A program made the translations under genes and the position numbers. The notes beneath the pieces are model-generated. The model was not told where the DNA came from, did not search any database, and saw only the letters and a list, made by a program, of their open reading frames with translations. Positions 17,533 to 25,830 of a DNA stretch of 64,000 nt are shown here, piece by piece. Each line of letters opens with the position of its first letter. The stretch's first letter is position 1. The stretch is from Streptomyces blattellae (lineage in GTDB: Bacteria; Actinomycetota; Actinomycetes; Streptomycetales; Streptomycetaceae): NCBI RefSeq assembly GCF_009709555.1, contig NZ_WJBG01000161.1:161381-225380 (forward strand). The letters are read 5' to 3'.

Positions 17533-18450
17533 ATGGCGATCTACCTCACCAATAAGAGCAAGGTCCTCGTCCAGGGCATGACGGGCGCCGAGGGCATGAA
17601 GCACACCCGGCGCATGCTCGCGGCCGGCACCGATGTCGTCGGCGGCGTCAACCCGCGCAAGGCAGGCCGCACCGTCGACTTCGACGTCCCCCAGTGCCTG
17701 AACGGCCTGGGAGGTGCCCCCATGACCGTCCCCGTCTTCGGCTCGGTGCGCGAGGGCATGGACGCGACCGGCGCCGACGTCACCGTCGTCTTCGTGCCTC
17801 CCGCCTTCGCCAAGGCAGCCGTCGTCGAAGCCGCCGACGCCGGGATCGGCCTCGCGGTCGTCATCACCGAGGGCATCCCCGTCCACGACTCCGTCGCCTT
17901 CACCGCGTACGCGAAGGCGCGCGGTACACGCATCGTGGGCCCCAACTGCCCCGGTCTGATCACTCCCGGACAGGCCAACGCGGGCATCATCCCGGCCGAC
18001 ATCACCAAACCGGGCCGCATCGGCCTGGTGTCCAAGTCCGGCACGCTCACCTACCAACTCATGTACGAACTCCGCGACATCGGCTTCTCGACCTGCGTGG
18101 GCATCGGCGGTGACCCGGTGATCGGGACGACGCACATCGACTGCCTCGCCGCCTTCGAGGACGACCCGGACACCGCAGTGATCGTCCTCATCGGGGAGAT
18201 CGGCGGCGACGCGGAGGAACGCGCGGCCGCGTACATCCGCGAGCAGGTCACCAAGCCGGTGGTCGGCTACATCGCGGGCTTCACGGCACCGGAGGGCAAG
18301 ACGATGGGGCACGCGGGCGCGATCGTGTCCGGCTCGTCGGGCACCGCACAGGCGAAGAAGGAAGCGCTGGAGGCGGTCGGGGTCTCGGTCGGGAGTACAC
18401 CGACCGAGACGGCACAGCTGGTGCTGGCCCTGCTGGAAAGCGCGAAGTGA
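17533..18450 (+). CDS. sucD: Succinyl-CoA ligase alpha subunit
   Basis: 305 aa, 11 bp after sucC with GGAGACGGG upstream. Alpha-subunit signatures: MAIYLTNKSKVLVQGMTGAEG (CoA-binding Rossmann start), VGGVNPRKAGRTVDFDVP, PNCPGLITPGQANAGIIP, and the phosphohistidine region KTMGHAGAIVSGSSGTAQ. Length matches family norm (~290-305). Forms the alpha2beta2 or alpha-beta complex with the preceding product. The two genes form one short operon ending at 18450. Confidence 0.9.
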   Translation: MAIYLTNKSKVLVQGMTGAEGMKHTRRMLAAGTDVVGGVNPRKAGRTVDFDVPQCLNGLGGAPMTVPVFGSVREGMDATGADVTVVFVPPAFAKAAVVEAADAGIGLAVVITEGIPVHDSVAFTAYAKARGTRIVGPNCPGLITPGQANAGIIPADITKPGRIGLVSKSGTLTYQLMYELRDIGFSTCVGIGGDPVIGTTHIDCLAAFEDDPDTAVIVLIGEIGGDAEERAAAYIREQVTKPVVGYIAGFTAPEGKTMGHAGAIVSGSSGTAQAKKEALEAVGVSVGSTPTETAQLVLALLESAK

Positions 18451-18686
18451 CGTCACTCATGGTCGCCGCGCAGTCACTTACGGCAGTTTCCGTACCTCGC
18501 TAAGCAGGTCTGCCGAAGTTCACTGCGGTTGCGAAGCGCCCCGAAGGGGCGCGGGGAACTGCGCGATCAGCCACGATGGCGCCGCAGACGACCGATGGCA
18601 CATCGCGGCACTTCCAGCGGAGCGCTTAGCGTCCTCCGCAGCCATGTCCTACCGCCCCCGACTGTGCACCGAGAGCGGAGCAACCG
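18451..18686 (+). other. Intergenic region with a dispersed-repeat-like element
   Basis: 236 bp without a supported gene. At 18536-18592 it holds GCGCCCC-gaa-GGGGCGC followed by GGGGAACTGCGCGATCAG, a string I remember as recurring between genes in many Streptomyces genomes. Its function is unknown; the stem could also terminate the sucCD transcript. Confidence 0.55.
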
Positions 18687-20228
18687 ATGGCAACCACCCT
18701 CACCCTCAAATCAGGCACCTCCTGGACCGACGCCTGGCAGCGCTGCCTGACCGCCGCCCCCGAGGCCTTCCGGGACGACCGCGTCCTCAACCTCTGGCAC
18801 TCCACCTGGCAGGCGGACGGCCGGGCCCTGCCCGCCACCAGCCCCGTCGACGGCAGCCCGATCGCCGGCCCGCCACGCCTCGACCGCACCACCGCCCACC
18901 AGGCCGTACGCGCCTCACTCGACCAGCATCGCGCCTGGCGCCACATCCCCCTGGGCGAACGGTGCGCCCGCGTCGCCGCCACCCTCGACGCGCTCACCGC
19001 ACACCGCGAACTGCTCGCGCTCCTGCTCGTCTGGGAGATCGGCAAGCCGTGGCGGCTCGCGCAGGCGGACGTCGACCGGGCGATCGACGGGGTGCGCTGG
19101 TACGTCGACGGCATCGAGCCGATGGTCGAGGGCCGCGCCCCGCTGGACGGCCCGGTATCCAACATCGCGAGCTGGAACTACCCGATGAGCGTGCTCGTTC
19201 ACGCAGTACTGGTACAGGCCCTGGCGGGCAACGCGGTCATCGCCAAGACCCCGACCGACGGCGGTGTCGCCTGTCTGACCCTGGCCTGTGCGCTCGCCGC
19301 CCGCGAAGGGATTCCCGTCACCCTCGTCAGCGGCAGCGGGGGCGAGCTGTCCGAGGCGCTGGTGCGGGCGCCCGAGGTCGGCTGCGTCTCCTTCGTCGGA
19401 GGCCGCGACACCGGCGCCGCCGTGGCCACCGCCGTCGCCGACCTCGGCAAGCGGCACGTACTCGAACAGGAAGGACTCAACACCTGGGGCATCTGGAACT
19501 ACTCGGACTGGGACGCACTCACGGCCGTCGTCCCCAAGCTCTTCGACTACGGCAAGCAGCGCTGCACGGCGTACCCGCGCTTCGTCGTCCAGCGTGAGCT
19601 GTTCGACGACTTCCTGGCGGCCTACCTCCCGGCGGTCCGCACCCTGCGGATCGGCCACCCGCTCGCGGTCGAACAGCGGGACGACCCGTACCCGCGGCTG
19701 GACTTCGGCCCGCTGATCAACGCCGCCAAGTCCAAGGAACTGCAGGACCAGGTCGCCGAGGCCGTCGACCGCGGCGCCGTACCGCTGCACCGCGGCAAGC
19801 TGTCCGACGCACGCTTCCTGCCCGGCCAGGACACGGCGGCGTACGTCCATCCGGTCACGCTCCTCAACCCGCCCCCGTCCTCGCCGCTGCACCATGCGGA
19901 ACCGTTCGGCCCGGTCGACACCATCGTCCTCGTCGACACGGAGGCGGAGCTGCTGGCCGCGATGAACGCCTCGAACGGCGCGCTGGTGGCCACGCTGTCC
20001 ACGGACGACCGGGCGACCTTCGACCGTCTCGCCCCCCAGATCCGCGCCTTCAAGGTCGGCCACGGCAAACCCCGCTCCCGCGGCGACCGAGATGAACTCT
20101 TCGGCGGCTTCGGCGCGTCCTGGCGGGGCGCGTTCGTCGGCGGTGAGCTGCTGGTGCGTGCGGTGACGCAAGGGTCGACGGGGGAGCGGCTGCCCGGGAA
20201 CTTCCCGGAGTACCAGCTCATACCGTAA
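18687..20228 (+). CDS. Aldehyde dehydrogenase family protein
   Basis: 513 aa. ALDH-fold features are visible: ASWNYPMSVLVHAVLVQALA (catalytic-site Asn and cofactor loop), AVIAKTP (Lys for NADP ribose), CVSFVGGRDTGAAVA (Rossmann turn), VLEQEGLN (general-base Glu region), YGKQRCTAYPR with the catalytic Cys, and HAEPFGPV near the end. The sequence is divergent from classical ALDHs (LEQEG instead of ELGG), so the substrate is unpredictable. It follows the sucCD-like genes at 236 bp on the same strand and may belong to the oxalate/glyoxylate locus or be separate. Confidence 0.82.
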   Translation: MATTLTLKSGTSWTDAWQRCLTAAPEAFRDDRVLNLWHSTWQADGRALPATSPVDGSPIAGPPRLDRTTAHQAVRASLDQHRAWRHIPLGERCARVAATLDALTAHRELLALLLVWEIGKPWRLAQADVDRAIDGVRWYVDGIEPMVEGRAPLDGPVSNIASWNYPMSVLVHAVLVQALAGNAVIAKTPTDGGVACLTLACALAAREGIPVTLVSGSGGELSEALVRAPEVGCVSFVGGRDTGAAVATAVADLGKRHVLEQEGLNTWGIWNYSDWDALTAVVPKLFDYGKQRCTAYPRFVVQRELFDDFLAAYLPAVRTLRIGHPLAVEQRDDPYPRLDFGPLINAAKSKELQDQVAEAVDRGAVPLHRGKLSDARFLPGQDTAAYVHPVTLLNPPPSSPLHHAEPFGPVDTIVLVDTEAELLAAMNASNGALVATLSTDDRATFDRLAPQIRAFKVGHGKPRSRGDRDELFGGFGASWRGAFVGGELLVRAVTQGSTGERLPGNFPEYQLIP

Positions 20229-20385
20229 CCGAACAGCCACCCAAGGTGAGATGCCCGGCAGGGGTGCGCCCCCGCCCTCCGGCCAGGTCTCACACCGCGG
20301 ATATGCAGGTGAAGGGCACTGCGAAACCTTGGTATTGTTGTCCGTGTCGCCCGGGGAACACCCCCGTCAAGGCGGCAGACACCTA

Positions 20386-20470
20386 GTCCGGGTGGCGGAA
20401 TGGCAGACGCGCTAGCTTGAGGTGCTAGTGCCCTTTATCGGGCGTGGGGGTTCAAGTCCCCCCTCGGACA
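20386..20470 (+). tRNA. tRNA-Leu (anticodon GAG)
   Basis: Class II tRNA of 85 nt. Acceptor GTCCGGG pairs with CTCGGAC (one G-U), discriminator A at 20470. Anticodon stem CTAGC/GCTAG encloses TTGAGGT, giving GAG. Long variable arm TGCCC-TTTAT-CGGGC. T arm GGGGG-TTCAAGT-CCCCC. CCA is not encoded, as is usual in Streptomyces. Confidence 0.96.
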
Positions 20471-20640
20471 CTGACCGTATCCCCGACTTGTGCGGGTCGA
20501 GCTGAGCCTCGGCCCGCACGAGCTGTTTTGCGGGGTCGTAGGTGAGTTCGAGGCCGAGGGTCCGGTAGCCGAAGGACCTCGCCGGCCCCTGTCAGTGGGA
20601 CGCGGACCGTCGCGCCGGGGGCGTCCCGGGCTTGATCAGC
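20412..20640 (-). pseudogene. Serine-recombinase/integrase C-terminal remnant reading into tRNA-Leu
   Basis: On the minus strand a ~50-codon stretch reads YRTLGLELTYDPAKQLVRAE, continues through LDPHKSGIRS and enters the tRNA as VSEGGLEPPRPIKGTSTSS with a stop at 20412-20414. This is how many actinobacterial site-specific recombinases end when their C-terminus is completed by the tRNA attachment site. A stop lies upstream in that frame (around 20580), while a neighbouring frame carries VRVPLTGAGEVLRLPD just before it, so a frameshift is likely. No recombinase catalytic domain remains. The rest of the 275-bp gap before the stress-protein gene shows nothing else I can identify. Approximate right boundary. 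Confidence 0.6.
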
Positions 20641-20745
20641 GCGTTGCGCCGGAGCTTCCTGGTGCTCACCGTGGAACAGTGGAAGAGGGGTCGGAACGGG
20701 CGCGTGCGTTCCTGTTCCGGCGCGCGGCGGGCGAAGGAGGACGTG

Positions 20746-21636
20746 ATGAGTCACCCTGTGCTGGCGGGTATCGACGGATCCGAACGCAGCCTGGCCGCAG
20801 CGGACTGGGCAGCACGGGAGGCGGAGATCCGCGGTGTTCCGCTGCGACTCGTGCAGGCCTCGCCACCGCTTCCGGGCGATGTCGTCCCGGACTCGGCCGC
20901 GCAAACGCTGCACCACGTGGGCGAGCGAATGCTCCAGCGGGCGATCATCGAGCTCAGCTCTCGCCACCCGGAGCTCGAAGTGCGGAGTGAGCAGGTCGCC
21001 GACGCCCCGGACATGGCACTCCTTGCCGCGGCACGCAGCGCCGGCGTCCTCGTGACCGGTGCACGGGGTTCTGGCGGTTTCGACGGACTGGCTGTCGGCT
21101 CGGTGGCCCTTCGGACGGCGGCGGCAGCCGTTTGCCCCGTCGTGCTCGTACCCGAAAAGCCGGCCGGGGTCCTCGGGGACGGGACGTGGGGAGCACACGC
21201 TCCTGCCCAGGTCGTGGTGGGTTTCGACGCACACCGTCCGGCCGGCGAGGTCGCGGACTTCGCGTTCACCGCCGCCGAGGCGCGCGGGGCGCTTCTGCGG
21301 GTGGTACAGGCATGGGCGTTTCCCGCCGAGGCCGTCTCTCCGCAGACGCTGTTCGTGACGGAGGAGGACCGTGCCACCTGGGAGGATCAGGAGGTCCTGG
21401 GTCTGTCCGACGGCCTGCGCCCGTGGCAGGAGAAGCATCCGGCGGTGACGATCCGCGCCGAGGTCGTCCTGCTCCACCCCGCGCGGGCGCTTCTGAACGC
21501 GTCCCGGGACGCGGACCTGCTGGTCGTGGGCCGCCGCACCGACCCGCAGGCGGCCGAGGGCCGACTGGGGCCGGTGACCCACGCTGTACTGCACCACGCG
21601 CGCTGTCCGGTGGCGGTCGTGCCGCACGACGGCTGA
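20746..21636 (+). CDS. Universal stress protein with two USP domains
   Basis: 296 aa from ATG 20746, chosen for AAGGAGG at 20734-20740; longer in-frame starts lack this. Two tandem USP folds: the first begins PVLAGIDGSERSLAAADWAA and ends VTGARGSGGFDGLAVGSVAL ... CPVVLVPE (ATP-binding G-x2-G-x9-G-S-type loop). The second begins QVVVGFDAHRPAGEVADFAF and ends VVGRRTDPQAAEGRLGPVTH ... CPVAVVPHD. The second domain's glycine loop is weaker (RRTDPQA), so only the first may bind ATP well. Convergent with pfkA. Confidence 0.92.
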   Translation: MSHPVLAGIDGSERSLAAADWAAREAEIRGVPLRLVQASPPLPGDVVPDSAAQTLHHVGERMLQRAIIELSSRHPELEVRSEQVADAPDMALLAAARSAGVLVTGARGSGGFDGLAVGSVALRTAAAAVCPVVLVPEKPAGVLGDGTWGAHAPAQVVVGFDAHRPAGEVADFAFTAAEARGALLRVVQAWAFPAEAVSPQTLFVTEEDRATWEDQEVLGLSDGLRPWQEKHPAVTIRAEVVLLHPARALLNASRDADLLVVGRRTDPQAAEGRLGPVTHAVLHHARCPVAVVPHDG

Positions 21637-21643
21637 CGGTGGC

Positions 21644-21743
21644 GAGGATCAGCCGAAGAACACGACAATCAGCCGAAGAACACGAGGATCAGCCGAAGAA
21701 CACGACAATCAGCCGAAGAACACGAGGATCAGCCGAAGAACAC
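21644..21743. repeat. 20-bp tandem repeat, five copies, at the 3' end of pfkA
   Basis: Five units of 20 bp alternate between GAGG- and GACA-starting forms followed by ATCAGCCGAAGAACAC. Read on the minus strand, each unit contains GTGTTCTTCGGCTGA, the last codons (V-F-F-G-stop) of the phosphofructokinase. The gene end plus stop has therefore been copied four more times, in an apparent 40-bp higher-order pattern. The array fills the space between two convergent genes. Confidence 0.93.
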
Positions 21744-22754
21744 CTCGAACTCGTCGTACAGCGATGGATCCACCAACTTGGTCCTCCCCCTGGTACCGGC
21801 AAGGGGAACACGGACGATCTGGGTGCCGTGCAGAGCCATCATCGTGCCGAAGTCGCCGTCCTTGACCGCGTCGACGGCGTGCAGCCCGAAGCGTGTGGCC
21901 AGCCACCGGTCGAAGGCGCTCGGCGTGCCCCCGCGCTGGATGTGACCGAGGACCGTGGTGCGGGCATCCGTGCCGGTGCGTTCCTCGATCTCCTGGGCGA
22001 GCCACTCGCCGATGCCGGACAGTCGCACGTGGCCGTACTCGTCCAGCGACTGGTCCTTGAGGACCATCTGCCCCTCCTTGGGGGTGGCTCCCTCGGCCGC
22101 CACGACGATCGGCGCATAGTTGATCTTGAAGCGGTTCTTCACCCATGTGCAGACCTGGTCGATGTCGAACGGCCGTTCAGGGACGAGGATCACGTTGGCG
22201 CCGCCCGCCACGCCGGCGTGCAGGGCGATCCACCCGGAGTGCCGCCCCATCACCTCCACCACCAGGGTGCGCATATGTGACTCGGCGGTGGTGTGGAGAC
22301 GGTCGATGGCCTCCGTCGCGATGCCGACGGCCGTGTCGAAGCCGAAGGTGTAGTCGGTGCCGGGCACGTCGTTGTCGATGGTCTTCGGTACGCCGACCAG
22401 ATGGACCCCCTGACGGCTCAGCTCGGTCGCTGCCCCGAGGGTGTCCTCGCCGCCGATCACGACGAGTGCGTCGACCTGGTGCGTGGCAAGGGTGTCCTGA
22501 ATGCGCCGCAGGCCGTCCTCGTGCTTGAACGGATTGGTCCGGGAGGAACCGAGGATGGTTCCTCCGCGCGGGAGGATCCCCCGCACGCTGGAGATGTCCA
22601 GGGGCGCGACATCGCCCTGGAGCGCACCGCGCCAGCCGTCCCGCAGGCCGACGAAATCGAAGCCGTACGTCTGGACGCCCTTGCGGACGACGCTGCGGAT
22701 CACGGCGTTGAGCCCGGGACAGTCGCCGCCGCCGGTCAGCACTCCGACCTTCAT
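21729..22754 (-). CDS. pfkA: 6-phosphofructokinase (group with PPi-type residues)
   Basis: 341 aa, ATG 22754 with GAGAGGAGGAG upstream. N-terminal MKVGVLTGGGDCPGLNAVIR, substrate motif PKTIDNDVPGTD, MGRHSGWIALHAGVAGGAN and HIQRGGTPSAFDR are diagnostic. At the phosphoryl-donor site the loop reads GGEDT, with Asp where classical ATP enzymes have Gly, and the substrate loop has Lys (PKTIDND) where E. coli has Gly. That Asp/Lys pair is characteristic of pyrophosphate-dependent enzymes, so this copy may use PPi. Streptomyces carry several paralogues. Its stop lies inside the 20-bp tandem array. Confidence 0.9.
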   Translation of the reverse strand: MKVGVLTGGGDCPGLNAVIRSVVRKGVQTYGFDFVGLRDGWRGALQGDVAPLDISSVRGILPRGGTILGSSRTNPFKHEDGLRRIQDTLATHQVDALVVIGGEDTLGAATELSRQGVHLVGVPKTIDNDVPGTDYTFGFDTAVGIATEAIDRLHTTAESHMRTLVVEVMGRHSGWIALHAGVAGGANVILVPERPFDIDQVCTWVKNRFKINYAPIVVAAEGATPKEGQMVLKDQSLDEYGHVRLSGIGEWLAQEIEERTGTDARTTVLGHIQRGGTPSAFDRWLATRFGLHAVDAVKDGDFGTMMALHGTQIVRVPLAGTRGRTKLVDPSLYDEFEVFFG

Positions 22755-23024
22755 GGCTCCTCCTCTCCTGCACGGTGTGACGTCAGCGGACGTCTCGTCC
22801 GGCGGCAGTCAGCCTTGGAGTGTCTTGAGGATGGTGACGGTGCGGCGCCTGGTGCGCCGCGGAACTCCTTCGCGGTCGCGTTCCCCGAGCCTTCTTCACG
22901 GGTGTGACATCGGGGAGCCGGGTGGCTCTCTTTCCAGCATGAGCGACACAGGCCGCGTCGGCGACCCGCCTGGGGCAGTGGCCGGCACGGGGGTACCGGA
23001 TGCCTTCGATCACTTGAGGTGGCA
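22755..23024 (-). other. pfkA upstream region
   Basis: 270 bp with no supported gene. It must contain the pfkA promoter and ends in a strong ribosome-binding site (GAGAGGAGGAG). No clear operator or hairpin seen. Confidence 0.5.
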
Positions 23025-23228
23025 TCAGCGCTTCTCGTCGGCCGCCGTGAGCGTGGCGCGGGCGGCGCCGAGGCGGCGGGCGACGACGTCGCAGGGCAGT
23101 AGCGGTACGCCGACTCCGTATGCCGCCGCGAAGTGCGCACCGACGCCCGTACGTCCGAGGACGCAGCGCGCCCGCGCCCGCGCACGCGGCGCGCGGGGCA
23201 TCGGTCTGTGCCGCACGCGGCACATGTT
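23025..23228 (-). CDS. Possible small protein at the end of the fatty-acid-type operon
   Basis: 67-codon frame from ATG 23228, starting 10 bp after the KSII stop on the same strand, with a GGGGG stretch 6 bp upstream. Third codon positions are strongly G/C. The first 20 residues are Arg-rich; the rest reads GVGAHFAAAYGVGVPLLPCD and then a helical end. I recognise no family. It may be a real small terminal gene or a non-coding extension. Confidence 0.3.
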   Translation of the reverse strand, partial: NMCRVRHRPMPRAPRARARARCVLGRTGVGAHFAAAYGVGVPLLPCDVVARRLGAARATLTAADEKR

Positions 23229-23238
23229 CGCCCCCGGA

Positions 23239-24453
23239 TCAGGCGGCCGTGAAGGCGAGCACGGTGTTGTGTCCGCCGAAGCCGAGGGAGTGGCTGAGGG
23301 CGAGGTGGACGGGGTGACGGCGGCTTGTCCCGCTGACGATGTCGATGCCGGAGGTGGTGTCGTCCGGTGTCGTGAAATTGGCGGTGGGCGGAGCCGTTCC
23401 ATGGGTGATGCCGGTGACCGTGAGGGCCGCCTCGATGGCCCCGGCGGCGCCCATGGTGTGTCCGAGGACCCCTTTGGCCGAGGTGACCGTGGGGTGCCGG
23501 TGCGGGTAGAGGTCGCGGATCACGGTGGCTTCCACGGTGTCGTTGAGCGGGGTGCTGGTGCCGTGGGCGTTGATGTGGTCGACATCGCCGGCGGCGGCTC
23601 CCGCCATGGCCAGAGCGGTCCGGGTCGCGGCCCGCAGCCCGGCCCCCTCGGGGTGCGGCGCCGTGGGGTGGTGTGCGTCGCTCGTGCTGCCGTGCCCTGC
23701 CAGGAGGGCGAGCGGCCGGGCGGCGCGGGCGTCGGCGTGCCGTCTGCGTTCCAGTACGAGCATGCCGGACCCCTCGCCGAGGACGAAGCCGTCGCGGTCC
23801 TTGTCGAACGGGCGTGAGGCCCGGCCGGGGTCGTGTCCGCGCCGGGACAGGGCGCCCATCTTGGCGAACGCGGTGGCGCACAGGGGTGTGACCATGGCGT
23901 CGGTGCCACCCGTGACGGCGATGTCGCAGGCCCCTGCCCGCAGCAGCAGGCAGGCCGTGATGAGGGCCGTGGCTCCTGAGGCGCAGGCGGTGGAGGTCTG
24001 CAAGGAGGGGCCGGTGACGCCGAGTTCGAGGGCGAGGTGGCCGGCGGCCATGTTGGGCAGGAAGGCGGGCAGCGTCATGGGGGAGAGCGCCCCGGGACCG
24101 GTGGTGAGCAGCTTGTGGTGCTGGGTTTCGAGGGTGTCGATGCCGCCGGCCGCGGTGCCGACCACCACCGCCACTCGGGCGGGGTCCCAGTCGGCCGGAT
24201 CCAGCCGGGCGGAGGCGAGAGCTTCTCTGGCGGCGGTCAGCAGGAAGCGTGTGCTGCGGTCGAAGCGCCACAGGCGGCCCCGCCCGGGTTCCGAAGGCGG
24301 TACCCGGCAGGCCAGGTTCACGGGTGCGCCGGTCAGGGCAGGGTCGGTGCGCGCGGTCGGCCGTCCCGCGCGGACTGCTTCCCAGGTGGCCGCGGTGCCG
24401 ATACCGCCCGCCGTCACCAGGCCGATGCCGGTGACGGCGATCTCGTCGTTCAC
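23239..24453 (-). CDS. Beta-ketoacyl-ACP synthase II-type (FabF-like)
   Basis: 404 aa from GTG 24453, which overlaps the ACP stop as GTGA. The catalytic triad is visible: Cys in TACASGATALITACLLL, His in NAHGTSTPLNDT, and His in SAKGVLGHTMGAAGA, with the C-terminal SLGFGGHNTVL loop. All three support an active elongating condensing enzyme, not a chain-length-factor (which lacks the Cys). Length is slightly short of FabF (~412). It is the penultimate or last gene of a seven-gene cassette and should extend the acyl-ACP made by the two KSIII proteins. Confidence 0.92.
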   Translation of the reverse strand: MNDEIAVTGIGLVTAGGIGTAATWEAVRAGRPTARTDPALTGAPVNLACRVPPSEPGRGRLWRFDRSTRFLLTAAREALASARLDPADWDPARVAVVVGTAAGGIDTLETQHHKLLTTGPGALSPMTLPAFLPNMAAGHLALELGVTGPSLQTSTACASGATALITACLLLRAGACDIAVTGGTDAMVTPLCATAFAKMGALSRRGHDPGRASRPFDKDRDGFVLGEGSGMLVLERRRHADARAARPLALLAGHGSTSDAHHPTAPHPEGAGLRAATRTALAMAGAAAGDVDHINAHGTSTPLNDTVEATVIRDLYPHRHPTVTSAKGVLGHTMGAAGAIEAALTVTGITHGTAPPTANFTTPDDTTSGIDIVSGTSRRHPVHLALSHSLGFGGHNTVLAFTAA

Positions 24454-24716
24454 GGTGTCGTCGTCTCGCGGCTCCGGCCGGCTTCGTCGAGGAGCCCGGC
24501 CACCGAGCGGGCCACTTCGCCGACGGTGAGGCCGGCGGTGGCGGTGGAGTCGTCGAGCGGGATCTTCCACTCCTCCTGGAGGGTGACGAAGAGTTCCACC
24601 ACGGCGAGGGAGTCCAGGTCCAGGTCGCCGAGGGTGGTGTCGGGGCCGATGCGGTCGGGGGCGACCTCGAACTTGTCGCCGAGGAGGGTCACGAGGTGGT
24701 CGTAGACGTGGTCCAC
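24450..24716 (-). CDS. Acyl carrier protein
   Basis: 88 aa from GTG 24716, preceded by AAGGAG. The phosphopantetheine attachment site is in LGDLDLDSLAVVEL (Ser of DSL), in the expected four-helix context: helix I DHVYDHLVTLLGDKF, helix II after DSL, helix IV around VGEVARSVAGLL. Its start lies 28 bp inside the upstream KSIII gene and its stop overlaps KSII, so translation is coupled and stoichiometry is probably controlled. It carries the growing acyl chain of this cassette and is probably dedicated to it. Confidence 0.93.
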   Translation of the reverse strand: MDHVYDHLVTLLGDKFEVAPDRIGPDTTLGDLDLDSLAVVELFVTLQEEWKIPLDDSTATAGLTVGEVARSVAGLLDEAGRSRETTTP

Positions 24717-25798
24717 GAGTGGCTCCTTGAGAGGTCGGAGGTGTGCAGGGCGGTGGTGTCCGGGGCGGTGGGCGGTGCCGTGGTCCTGGGTGCGCAGGAT
24801 GGCCAGGTGAGCGCGATGGACGCCCAGGTGAGTCCGCCGCCGAAGGCGGTGAGCAAGGAGCGTTCGCCCGGTGTGACCGCCTGGTGCACGGTGGGGTCGG
24901 CCAGGACGAGGGGGATGGAAGCGGCGGCGGTGTTTCCGACGTCGTGGATGTTGCCGTACTGCTGCGCCGGCGCGATACCGAGACGGTCGCCGACGGAGTC
25001 CAGAATGCGCTGGTTGGCCTGGTGGCCGATGAAGGCCCGTACCGTCCGCGGTGCCCAGCCAGCCTGATCCAGTGCGATGGTGGCGGACCGGGTCATGCGG
25101 CGGACGGCATGGGCGTAGACGGCGCGGCCCTGCATGTGGAAGTAGTGCGCGTCCGCAGTCGGCGAGGGCCGGTGGCGGGGGTGGCGGGAACCGCCGCCGG
25201 GGATCGTGATGAGGTCGCTGCCGCTGCCGTCGGCACCGAGGTCGCTGGAGACGACGGCTCCCGGCTGGTCACGGGTGCCTGGGCGCAGCAGGACGGCTCC
25301 GGCTCCGTCGCCGAAGATGGGGGCAGCCGTCCGGTCCGAGGGGTTGACGATGGTGGTGTAGGTGTCGGCCCCGATCACCAGGGGTGTTGTGCAGGCGCCG
25401 CCGCGCACCAGGGCGGTGGCGGTGGCCAGCGCGTAGAGGAACCCCGAGCACACGGCGGAGACGTCGAAGGCGGGGACGGTTCCGAGGCCGAGGCGGTGGG
25501 CGACGGCGGGGGCGGTGGCCGGGCAGGGATGGTCGGGCGTGCCGGTGGCCAGCAGCACCATGTCGGGCTGTGGACCGCCCGCGGATTCCAGAGCCGCCCG
25601 GCCGGCGCCGACCGCCAGGTCACCGGTGCTGGTGCCGGGATCGGCGTGGCGGCGCCGCGCGATGCCGGTGCGGTCGCGGATCCAGGCGTCGTCCGTGCGC
25701 AGGGCACCGCGTGCGATGACCGCGTCGTTGTCGACGACGCGGGGCGGAAGGCAGGCGCCGATACCCGTGATGACCGCGGTGGGCTCACCGGGGCTCAT
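24689..25798 (-). CDS. Beta-ketoacyl-ACP synthase III-type, second copy
   Basis: 369 aa from ATG 25798 (GAAAGGGA upstream; the open frame extends further but into the SDR shadow). KSIII triad: Cys in FDVSAVCSGFLYALATA, His in IGHQANQRILD, Asn in VGNTAAASIP. Ends with GGGLTWASIALTW and a ~35-residue Thr/Pro-rich tail that exists because the gene runs 28 bp into the ACP gene. Two KSIII proteins with only one KSII is unusual; one may prime with a special starter and the other perform a second condensation or off-loading. Confidence 0.9.
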   Translation of the reverse strand: MSPGEPTAVITGIGACLPPRVVDNDAVIARGALRTDDAWIRDRTGIARRRHADPGTSTGDLAVGAGRAALESAGGPQPDMVLLATGTPDHPCPATAPAVAHRLGLGTVPAFDVSAVCSGFLYALATATALVRGGACTTPLVIGADTYTTIVNPSDRTAAPIFGDGAGAVLLRPGTRDQPGAVVSSDLGADGSGSDLITIPGGGSRHPRHRPSPTADAHYFHMQGRAVYAHAVRRMTRSATIALDQAGWAPRTVRAFIGHQANQRILDSVGDRLGIAPAQQYGNIHDVGNTAAASIPLVLADPTVHQAVTPGERSLLTAFGGGLTWASIALTWPSCAPRTTAPPTAPDTTALHTSDLSRSHSWTTSTTTS

Positions 25799-25830
25799 GA
25801 CGTTCCCTTTCGTAGGAGCGGGCCGGTGGG

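Noticed and set aside
23025..23402. Extended 125-codon protein overlapping the KSII 3' end
   Set aside because: The upstream half is a shadow of KSII; only the portion after the KSII stop is kept as a low-confidence small gene.
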